This document shows, piece after piece, positions 53,801-59,833 of a stretch of 64,000 nucleotides of DNA. The notes beneath the pieces are model-generated. The model saw only the letters and a program-made list of their open reading frames with translations, was not told the DNA's origin and did no database searches. The stretch's first letter is position 1, and the number at the start of each line of letters is the position of its first letter. Origin of the DNA: Auanema rhodensis (taxonomy: Eukaryota > Nematoda > Chromadorea > Rhabditida > Rhabditidae); NCBI GenBank assembly GCA_964057225.1, contig OZ059895.1, positions 3,348,001-3,412,000 of the forward strand, written 5' to 3'. Both the position numbers and the translations under genes were made by a program.

Positions 53801-56800
53801 ACCGCACGCGCGACAATATCGACTAGCCAGGCGCCAACATCAACAAAGCTCTACGCCACTTATAAAGATCAACAAATTCCAATAATGGACGAAATAACAT
53901 ACTTACCCACGACATTGATTCGAAAACAGAGAGCTTCATCAACACCAACAGCAAAAGAAATACAGTCTGTTCAGGCTCAAGCTCATTACATAGCTTCGAA
54001 AATTGACTCGGAAGAACAGTATCGCCAAAACATTACGAGCAAGATTGCACAAGATCATTTGCAATACGCCACAACAATGATTCAAAGCGAGCTACAGAAA
54101 CATTTCAAAGAGTCATACGAATCAATATGTGAGATCCAAAATAGATATCTAGAGCTATGGCGATCAATTTTACAAATCGAACCAACAATCGCTATGCGTA
54201 CTATCCTTGGAAGAGAAGACATAGCAGCTCGTTTTGTTGGAAGTGAGATATTACACGTACATGTTTGCCCAACAGTTTTCACAAAAACTATTTATCACAA
54301 TCACACGGTAAACAATACATGTTATCTCGAAACGCCAATTTTAACCGAAGAAGGCCAATTACTATTCGCAGCACCAGGATCAAAAGATCTTCTACCCCAC
54401 GGAAAAGAAATCAATTGTGATCACGTACCAACAGACGTATGGTCAGCAGACGGTGAATGGAAAGGAATCAATGGCACTGTAGATGTCAGTCTCATATCCA
54501 TGGGAGATGGACTGCATCACGAAAAGATCACACCATTAAAATTCACTGGAGCACACCTTTACACTAATTTAACATCACGTGTATACTCCATGACCACAGC
54601 CATTGCTTATGGTGCTAGTTTAGCGTCAATCCGTCAAAATCATGTACTTCATACAATTCACAATGATCCTAAAATATCAGCCGCCTATAGTGTTTTAAAG
54701 AAGAGTAGTGACTACATATCTAAAGCACACGAATTCACAAAAAACACTTGGAATTCATTCATTGATACGATGGTAGGGACAATCGAACGAACACTAATTA
54801 CAATTGGTGCAATCACATCTGTTATAATAATTGTGATCATACTAGCATTTATCATCAAGGTCTACTTCCTCAAATCAATTCCGATACCAGTCATGCACAT
54901 TGAACTGAAGGATCGAAATAGTAACCCACCTACATACGAAGAAACCTTAGAGCTAGTTACTCAACCTGATCAACCCATTCCAAGAAACATAATGAAGCAA
55001 TACTACCCATCAATACTGACGTATATACCAATTGCAATACCATTGGTTTGTTCAATTTCAAAAAGGAAAGATCAATCTTTACCACTATTATGGATGACTG
55101 TTAATGACAGATTAGTCCTCACCTTATGGGATTCAGGATCATCTATCAGTTATATCAGAGTATCAACACTACATTACTTGACTTTAAACGACTTTGTAAA
55201 GAACAATAAATCAAGTGCTACAACAGCAAACGGATCAGAATTTCGATTCATCGGTACAATAGATCTAACCGTCGAAATTGCCGGATATGAAATCGATCAT
55301 ACATTCTATATATCCAACGATGAAGACTGCCCTTCACCAGCATTAATTGGATTAGATTTCATGAAGACACTTGACAGTCAAAACATTGGCATGAAACTTA
55401 GACCATACAAAAGGACACTAGAAATTGGAAACCGCGTAGTACGGTTAGCTAATGGAATTGACGGAAGACTCAGCAAAACATCAACAACTGTCAATCTGAT
55501 TAACTTAAAACAGCGAGATATGCTTCCAAACGAAACTTGTACACTACAAGTTCAATTAGAAAAACCCATCAGAGACGATTCTTTCGCGATGCTCTCGATA
55601 GATAATAACAAAATGCTAACACCCAAATACCATACAGCATTTCGCGATGTTAATTCCATTGATATCACGTTCAAAAACAACTCCAACAAATTTATTGAAT
55701 TACCATCAGGACACGTAATTACTAAAGCTGAGATAGGAATCATGCCTGACTATGAAATCTTCACAACTGATCAAAAACAAGACTATATTCCACCTGAAGC
55801 TGATTGGGAAAGTAAATTACCTACTTTTCCAACTGATTTTATGAAAGAACTTGATCTAAAAGATGCCGATCTTACACAAAATCTTAAAGATCATTTACGT
55901 TCTATAATTCGCAGACGAAAAAAGGCTTTCCTCAATGAAGACAAAAATATAGGACTGTTCAAAGGCCCTGTAGAACACAGCATACCATTAAGAACTGACA
56001 TGGATATGCCTAAACCTAGGATCACTCGTATACCCTTAGGAAAACAAGAGGAAATTGAAAGACAAGTACAGGAAATGCTTCAACAAGGAATAATCGAACC
56101 ATCAACATCACTGTTCAATAGTCCTGTTGTATTAGTGAAGAAAAAGGACGATACATTTCGTTTTGTAACTGATTTCCGCGCCTTAAACAACGTTACACGG
56201 AAGCAAACATATGTAATTCCTAATATCTCCGACATTATTGATATGGCAGCTGGATCAAAATATTTTTCCAATTTTGATTTAGTTTCTGGATTTTTCCAAA
56301 TACCATTAAAGAAATCAGACCGATCCTTAACAGCCTTCACAACAAATACGGGAACGTATCAATACAGAAGGATGCCTATGGGATTATGTGGCGCTCCACA
56401 TACCTTCCAAACTGCGGTACGATATCTTCAAAGCAGATGCAAATGCAGACTATTCGTTTACTTAGACGATCTACTTGTTATATCAGATAATGCAGAACAA
56501 CACATATATGATATTGAAGAAGTACTCGAAAGAATTGAAGAACTAGGATTGAAGATAAAGCTCAAGAAATGCTCATTTGCTAGACCAGAAGTCAAATTTC
56601 TTGGGTTAATTGTTGGAAGAGATGGAGTTAAGCCTGATCCAAAGAAAGTTTCCGCCATCCAAGACTATCCTGCTCCACAGTCACCTACGGGAGTTAGAGC
56701 ATTTTTGGGAATGGTAGGATTCTTTCGGAAATTCATTAAAGACTTTGCTCACATCGCAAGCCCTCTATATGATCTCACAAAACTGGACACAGATTTCAAA

Positions 56801-58771
56801 TGGTCAGACCAGTGCCAACAAGCGCTAGAAAAATTAAAGAAAAGATTAATAGAAGCACCAGTACTGAAACCACCAAGAGCAGATCGTACTTTCATAATTG
56901 AAAGCGATGGCAGCAATATAGCCATCGGAGCAGTACTGTTACAACCTGAAGATCCGAATGAACCTTTGAAAAACTTACATCCTATTGCTTTTGCAAGTAG
57001 AAAATTAGTTAAAGCCGAACGAAACTATCCTCCTATTGAGATCGAAGCCCTAGGATTAGTATACGCGCTTGCTCAGTTTCGGACTTATATACTTGGATCA
57101 CACGCAATATGCATTACGGATCACCGACCATTAACAAGCTTAATGACACGAAGAGATTTGTTTGGAAGACTAGCAAAATTTCAATTAGTAATACAGGAAT
57201 ACAACATTGAGATCAGATATCGTGAAGGTAGACTAAACAAAGTCTGTGACGCTCTTTCACGATACATTGGAGACGAAGCTAATGATCCAAAGCCAGAAAA
57301 GAAAAAGAAAGTTAAAGAGCCTCAACTTGCTCAGGTTAACTTTGTTAACATACCAGACATTAAACAAATACAAGGCAATACACCTTGGATCAAAAAGACA
57401 ATTGCCGAAATTGAATACAGAACAAAGAAAAACATGCTCTCCAATGATCGTTATTGTGTAATTGATAACATGCTGTACACAAAACCGAGCACGAAAAGAC
57501 CACACCCAGCCTTAGTTTTACCACGAGAGAGCGAACTGATCAGCAAGATCATCGAAGAATTTCATGAAGACCCAGCAATCGGGGCACATCAAGGAATTAA
57601 TAAAACTAAAGAAGCCATATTACGAAGATTCTTCTGGACAAATATGCAAACGGACATAGCAATTTTTGTGAAACAATGCGTTAAATGCGCACAAAGGAAG
57701 AAAGACCCTCATGCTATGACCGTTCAGCCAATGGGTCAATTCGAAATACCATCTAAACCATTTGAGAGAATACATATGGATATCATGGGACCCTTCCCAA
57801 CATCAAAAAGAAACAACAACTACGTTCTTACAATCCAGGACTCTTTTTCCAAATGGGCGACAACTATTGCTATACCTACAATAGTTACGGACGTTGTCAT
57901 CGACAGATTCCTCAGAAATTTTGTATACATTTATGGACCTCCAAATCGACTAATAACAGATCGAGGTTCCAATTTTGTATCAAAGAAATTCGAAAATATG
58001 TGTGATAAACTCGGCATAAAACATGAACCAACACTCCCGCATCAGAAGAACTCTAACGGACAAGTGGAAAGACTACATAGGACGTTAGAAGAAGGATTAA
58101 CACATTATTTGAACGAAGAAATTACTGATTGGGACTTATTTTTGCCAAAAGTCACCTTTGCGTTAAACACCACAACACACTCAACAACAGGAATATCACC
58201 ATATATAGCTTTATTCGGAAAAGAAAGTCGTATGAGACTCGATAAAGAATTATCACCTGAAACACCGGAATCAGGAACAATATCCATTGATATAGAAAAC
58301 ATGGAACAACTTCGTCAAGAAAGAAAATCTCTCATTCAAGATAACTTGGAAAAACATCAGCAACAAGCAAAGAAGAAACACGATTCAAGACAACGAATTG
58401 AAGAAAGGGACATCCGTGAAGGAGACCAAGTTATGTTGACCATTAAGTCACATAAAATAGGTCAAAAGCTGAGGAAATGTTATGATGGACCCTTTGAGGT
58501 CATCAAAGTAAAAGGATCAATGGTACAAATCAAGAATCCTTTTGGAAAACTCCAAGATATACACAAAGACAACTTGAAACTTTTCAATCGAAGTTCAACA
58601 TGTGGAGCAGCACACAACACTCGCTCCAAAGCTAGAAACAGCGACTCAGATGACGACAGTGACATCGAAATTATCGAAGTTATACACGGAGACAATAACG
58701 AAGAATTAGACACCGAAATTGACTCAGAAGACCCATCAGATCATAATTGGATACCATCAAGAAGAAGATAA
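50102..58771 (+). CDS. Gag-Env-like-Pol polyprotein of Ty3/gypsy retroelement
   Basis: One uninterrupted frame of 2,889 codons encodes, in order: a Ser/Pro/Thr-rich N-terminal region (1-235), a capsid-like Gag domain (236-440), a basic Asn/Gln/Arg-rich nucleocapsid-like segment (441-550), an envelope-like glycoprotein (about 553-1653), an aspartic protease (DSG at 1677-1679), reverse transcriptase (YLDD at 2120-2123), RNase H (D2269, E2315, D2340, D2383), integrase (H2488, H2496, C2526, C2529; D2560, D2620, E2656) and an acidic tail. The listed start is a GTG, unlikely as a eukaryotic initiator. The first in-frame ATG is codon 236 (50807). The preceding 235 residues look coding, so upstream splicing, a non-AUG start or readthrough is likely. 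All recognised catalytic residues are present and there is no stop or frameshift between Gag and Pol, so cleavage must separate the parts. Stop is TAA at 58769-58771. Confidence 0.93.
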   Translation: MERRYNSAVPLSTHSNPDPRDSAPVTRSRTRAQSVAIINEDTAEEKPNVEKFYTPRAGTFSPSERSSDPDYIPSGDDERPLVIDEQTPNTTTKEKVRSSNIHKNKNNKNLNNSDISLSLSSQEPTGSPSTTGLQSLKNKVVDLLNRSPKDPNPKSSRAQRLATIPNTYTRYTLSPITSPEQRKLLKNNPQTSTPILNSPRLDELTTPNQYNQTEHITPTSGSSRSAHTVIAVPKKMTEPATNLPGAGKTTIAQVLTSPYCPVYDGSRNFRDFTAKFNVFANALGLVIPERLTLLPLLLKNDAAEEAYKQTPEHLKTSGSWNDLLAALTSKLCPEYNQDPALISLQNTSQGDLSIDAFAQALRTISLSAFASDDPHKDHILRSTFLRGLKNTLKAGVIRARPKTFAEAIEAARWEESILNQTADTQAMLVNAVNQALAPFTRNKERRDNRTFDRSYQRGNQNYQNYQNYQTNKNRSNYNNFQQRNNNFGNNRRPNNFGRNNERQNSNNGTNWYQNNYNPRYNNQGGRNGQRRVQFKERRNQSRGRDRSSSRVNSISLSPLSLTVVMALAAAILLPCASSYQACTKATGGALLMPPTLKKCKLTEANHVIQTQVHLYTRNHTAHEWDAWRCSKEVHRLCVRDLLFLRDSNKTIDRIEPISVQSCRQAIRDRKWNNMELERIDSIAQATPEPSFDPARAFSRDECEERSRLVLERGVMTRMPDDTILSNLLLNTEGCSAHHGNCKSKNSIIIWDPQTTDSRCNYIDMHTYEAIISGDTILIPSTQSALILSNKPTPKPIASCFRQSAFHTTSGNYIILPKFPNDNNITILVEREFRKLPFKRQKRAIATGCSFPLDQDRVMEVEDFETHTLHICPYAFLRPIMSNPGITQIISLIKGRRMADPTYSLKEWITANREKFEFFFKIQIYDKSLRHFLKQYDFRDKDEAILQYVAQRELALATKTGISYLTPKQLLQQISDRLTVIEFDRILHTKEGTYRERTESIALDLANTPVIIEENLTVPSRQEVLQSFVKLPPIRQKILTNEEAQKSEFIQETINLVTELKTLIKIRKNKTAADIDEMKFINLPASRMFVQNTDKLFYDIKNNFGIPIGPHPKLIKPSKISKDLLLKIFLPLLAEKKLPYTSSRISPEHLRRLMAEKLELESLQTTTRTPSVAAGGAAATSAQPIIDRKTTIESDPAMQPHAITSPQATAATTARAPSSTAEPKITESYTTATTTARATISTSQAPTSTKLYATYKDQQIPIMDEITYLPTTLIRKQRASSTPTAKEIQSVQAQAHYIASKIDSEEQYRQNITSKIAQDHLQYATTMIQSELQKHFKESYESICEIQNRYLELWRSILQIEPTIAMRTILGREDIAARFVGSEILHVHVCPTVFTKTIYHNHTVNNTCYLETPILTEEGQLLFAAPGSKDLLPHGKEINCDHVPTDVWSADGEWKGINGTVDVSLISMGDGLHHEKITPLKFTGAHLYTNLTSRVYSMTTAIAYGASLASIRQNHVLHTIHNDPKISAAYSVLKKSSDYISKAHEFTKNTWNSFIDTMVGTIERTLITIGAITSVIIIVIILAFIIKVYFLKSIPIPVMHIELKDRNSNPPTYEETLELVTQPDQPIPRNIMKQYYPSILTYIPIAIPLVCSISKRKDQSLPLLWMTVNDRLVLTLWDSGSSISYIRVSTLHYLTLNDFVKNNKSSATTANGSEFRFIGTIDLTVEIAGYEIDHTFYISNDEDCPSPALIGLDFMKTLDSQNIGMKLRPYKRTLEIGNRVVRLANGIDGRLSKTSTTVNLINLKQRDMLPNETCTLQVQLEKPIRDDSFAMLSIDNNKMLTPKYHTAFRDVNSIDITFKNNSNKFIELPSGHVITKAEIGIMPDYEIFTTDQKQDYIPPEADWESKLPTFPTDFMKELDLKDADLTQNLKDHLRSIIRRRKKAFLNEDKNIGLFKGPVEHSIPLRTDMDMPKPRITRIPLGKQEEIERQVQEMLQQGIIEPSTSLFNSPVVLVKKKDDTFRFVTDFRALNNVTRKQTYVIPNISDIIDMAAGSKYFSNFDLVSGFFQIPLKKSDRSLTAFTTNTGTYQYRRMPMGLCGAPHTFQTAVRYLQSRCKCRLFVYLDDLLVISDNAEQHIYDIEEVLERIEELGLKIKLKKCSFARPEVKFLGLIVGRDGVKPDPKKVSAIQDYPAPQSPTGVRAFLGMVGFFRKFIKDFAHIASPLYDLTKLDTDFKWSDQCQQALEKLKKRLIEAPVLKPPRADRTFIIESDGSNIAIGAVLLQPEDPNEPLKNLHPIAFASRKLVKAERNYPPIEIEALGLVYALAQFRTYILGSHAICITDHRPLTSLMTRRDLFGRLAKFQLVIQEYNIEIRYREGRLNKVCDALSRYIGDEANDPKPEKKKKVKEPQLAQVNFVNIPDIKQIQGNTPWIKKTIAEIEYRTKKNMLSNDRYCVIDNMLYTKPSTKRPHPALVLPRESELISKIIEEFHEDPAIGAHQGINKTKEAILRRFFWTNMQTDIAIFVKQCVKCAQRKKDPHAMTVQPMGQFEIPSKPFERIHMDIMGPFPTSKRNNNYVLTIQDSFSKWATTIAIPTIVTDVVIDRFLRNFVYIYGPPNRLITDRGSNFVSKKFENMCDKLGIKHEPTLPHQKNSNGQVERLHRTLEEGLTHYLNEEITDWDLFLPKVTFALNTTTHSTTGISPYIALFGKESRMRLDKELSPETPESGTISIDIENMEQLRQERKSLIQDNLEKHQQQAKKKHDSRQRIEERDIREGDQVMLTIKSHKIGQKLRKCYDGPFEVIKVKGSMVQIKNPFGKLQDIHKDNLKLFNRSSTCGAAHNTRSKARNSDSDDDSDIEIIEVIHGDNNEELDTEIDSEDPSDHNWIPSRRR
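50807..51421 (+). other. Gag capsid-like domain (residues 236-440)
   Basis: This compact, mostly alpha-helical region has the character of Ty3/gypsy retrotransposon Gag. It includes an aromatic/charged lead-in (YDGSRNFRDFTAKFNVFA), a Leu-rich helix, SWNDLLAALTSKLCP, a stretch resembling the LRxxYQx(n)F-type core (ALISLQ ... FLRGL) and EAIEAARWEE. It begins at the first in-frame ATG of the whole frame, so a Gag starting here is possible. Capsid assembly is inferred from the family and position. Confidence 0.7.
51422..51757 (+). other. Nucleocapsid-like basic Asn/Gln-rich segment (441-552)
   Basis: After the capsid comes a strongly basic, low-complexity stretch dominated by Asn, Arg, Gln, Tyr and Gly, including the short repeat NYQNYQNYQ and several RGN, RGR and GGR groups. 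It stands where a nucleocapsid normally lies but has no CCHC zinc knuckle (CX2CX4HX4C). RNA binding through RGG/RN-type basic residues is inferred. It ends with RGRDRSSSR just before the hydrophobic signal-like segment. Confidence 0.65.
51758..55060 (+). other. Envelope-like glycoprotein segment (residues 553-1653)
   Basis: About 1,100 residues between Gag and protease look like a viral class-I-type membrane glycoprotein. A hydrophobic signal segment (559-575) is followed by small residues (CASS) suited to signal peptidase. About ten N-X-S/T sequons and many cysteines follow. Two RXXR furin-type sites (RQKR 839-842; RKQR 1274-1277) divide it into three parts. A Thr/Ser/Ala/Pro-rich mucin-like stretch lies at 1160-1255. 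A hydrophobic helix (1565-1585) ends in Lys and is followed by a tail with PPTY (1609-1612). An in-frame ATG inside the signal segment (51794, residue 565) could start a separate product, but there is no stop after the tail, so any such product would run into protease and RT. I do not recognise the glycoprotein family. Its envelope role is inferred from architecture. Confidence 0.7.
55073..55411 (+). other. Retroviral-type aspartic protease domain (about 1658-1770)
   Basis: The domain contains LVLTLWDSGSSISYI with the catalytic Asp at 1677, a central beta-rich region and the late PALIGLDFM motif (1746-1754). The latter corresponds to the ILG-D-F signature of Ty3/gypsy proteases. It begins about 45 residues after the PPTY motif of the envelope-like tail, so the two regions abut closely. 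It would act as a homodimer to release Gag, glycoprotein tail and Pol proteins. Confidence 0.85.
55952..56776 (+). other. Reverse transcriptase domain (about 1951-2225)
   Basis: All Ty3/gypsy RT blocks are visible: the entry motif with VEHSIPL, GIIEPSTSLFNSPVVLVKKKD, RFVTDFRALN, the first metal-binding Asp in FSNFDLVSGFFQIPL (D2059), the RMPMGLCGAPHTFQ block, the catalytic FVYLDDLLV (D2122, D2123), FLGLIVGRDGVKPDPKK and the thumb motif VRAFLGMVGFFRKFI. All three catalytic aspartates are intact. It copies the genomic RNA into DNA, primed by the tRNA at 48676. Confidence 0.95.
56873..57259 (+). other. RNase H domain (about 2258-2386)
   Basis: The expected D-E-D-D residues are present: D2269 in FIIESDGSN, E2315 in the NYPPIEIEALGLVYAL motif, D2340 in ITDHRPL and D2383 in VCDALSRY. 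It is fused directly to the RT connection region as in Ty3/gypsy Pol. It removes the RNA strand from RNA-DNA hybrids and would generate the plus-strand primer. Confidence 0.93.
57389..58591 (+). other. Integrase (about 2430-2830)
   Basis: The N-terminal zinc-binding HH-CC group is H2488, H2496, C2526 and C2529. The catalytic core has D2560 (HMDIMGPF), D2620 (LITDRGSNF) and E2656 (NGQVERLHRTL), with exactly 35 residues between the second Asp and the Glu. The C-terminal part carries a GPF motif (G2796) in a beta-rich DGPFEVIKV context, the GPY/F module of many Ty3/gypsy integrases. I see no clear chromodomain. The frame then continues as an acidic Asp/Glu/Ser-rich tail to the stop. Confidence 0.93.
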
Positions 58772-59485
58772 AACAACCACATTGATTATACTCTTGTTAA
58801 AAATTTTGCATAAAAATCGTTTTAAGGAAACTAGAGCTAAAAATTAATTTTACCAACACAAACAACAGATAGATGAGCAGTAAGCTATAACTTGATGAGC
58901 AGTCATGTTTCAAGCACATCGAAAAAAAAATATATATATAATAATAGCTACAAATTATCATAAAAGTTACTCCAATCTCAAATAATTTCCCCTAAAAACC
59001 CGAAGAAATGAAAGATGAGAGACATTATATTGCAATCAAAGCTGAGCAACAGTCATCATCAAGTAATTAATGATTCATTTCCGGAAATTATACGGGATTG
59101 TTTTAATAATTCCAAACAAATAATGTTTTCTTTCAAAACTGAAGAAACAGCCTAGCTTCATTGAGAGTATAACTTAGCTCTCGCTACTCTGCTCTATATT
59201 GGTTAGACATACAGCGTCGTGCCCAAAAAGCTACTTTCATGCACTTTCGCTGTCAAAATATAGCTCTAGTATTCTTAAAAGATTGTGCTTTTGCTTTATA
59301 CTCATGTATTATTTTATTTAAAACTTATTAAATCCTTTTTAGACAATATTGTTGAGGTTAATATTGTATAATTTTGTATTATTTGAACAACAACAATGTA
59401 TTTTAACAAGTAAATCCTCTAAACCTCTTGCTACGATTGAAACAAGCCACACATTTTGATAGTCGCGAGGACGCGACATAAACTC
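58772..59485 (+). other. 3' untranslated region of the retroelement
   Basis: This AT-rich stretch of about 0.7 kb lies between the polyprotein stop and the purine tract, with an A-run followed by a TA run at about 58922-58943. I see no envelope-like or other gene here, although this is where env would be expected in errantivirus-type elements. Confidence 0.8.
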
Positions 59486-59495
59486 GAAAAAATGG
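59486..59495 (+). promoter_or_regulatory. Weak polypurine tract
   Basis: GAAAAAATGG, purine apart from one T, lies just before the 3' LTR with CA in between. It is the only candidate plus-strand primer next to the LTR and is short compared with typical tracts. Confidence 0.5.
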
Positions 59496-59497
59496 CA

Positions 59498-59833
59498 CGT
59501 TCCATTCGGATGATCAATACGTAGCAGGCGGGTTAGAGCTAGACGACAAGAGACGAGAGGAGCTGACACGCCCTTTATATGGAACTCAGACTTTAGTTCT
59601 GTCTCATGGAATGACTAAGGATGGCTTGTCATCTCCTCAGAGCTCACCTATAGTTTATATCTCTTTAATTTTTATCGTAACTTATTGTAATCATTATGTA
59701 GAATAAACCTTTCTTTTCATGAGTCTTATGTTATCCATTATGCTCTATTAATACCGCTACATCTGGAACACTGTATCGCACATCTTATAGACTACATTGG
59801 TCTAAAGGATAGATGCGAGAGCATAACGGAACG
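59498..59833 (+). repeat. 3' long terminal repeat
   Basis: This is the second LTR, 336 bp with no gaps against the 5' copy. The five substitutions fall in CTCTTTAATTTTTATC (two), CACTGTATCG, GGTCTAAAGG and GATGCGAG. It ends ...GGAACG, and the next base begins satellite DNA of the opposite orientation. Confidence 0.95.
59702..59707 (+). terminator. AATAAA polyadenylation signal of the element
   Basis: Canonical AATAAA in the 3' LTR, 205 bp from its start. It is followed within about 10-30 bp by a T-rich stretch. This copy would direct cleavage of the genomic transcript. Confidence 0.6.

Larger units (their letters stand above)
48340..59833 (+). mobile_element. Ty3/gypsy-type LTR retroelement with internal env-like region
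   Basis: An 11,494-bp element is bounded by two 336-bp LTRs. Directly after the 5' LTR is a primer-binding site. Then come a 1.4-kb leader, a single frame carrying Gag, a glycoprotein-like segment, protease, RT, RNase H and integrase, a 0.7-kb 3' untranslated region with a weak purine tract, and the 3' LTR. The RT-RNase H-integrase order places it with Ty3/gypsy (Metaviridae) rather than Ty1/copia. The motifs HH-CC, D,D35E and a GPF motif after the catalytic core agree. The pol frame has no stop codons or frameshifts and the LTRs differ at five positions, so insertion is fairly recent. Odd points are the envelope position between Gag and Pol, LTR ends that are not TG...CA, no target-site duplication, and satellite in opposite orientations on the two sides. 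Confidence 0.95.

Noticed and set aside
58772..59497. A downstream env gene in the usual errantivirus position
   Set aside because: No open frame of meaningful length or glycoprotein-like feature exists between the polyprotein stop and the 3' LTR.
59339..59569. A 76-codon minus-strand frame across the 3' end of the element
   Set aside because: It spans the 3' untranslated region and LTR and has no domain. It is not plausible as a gene.
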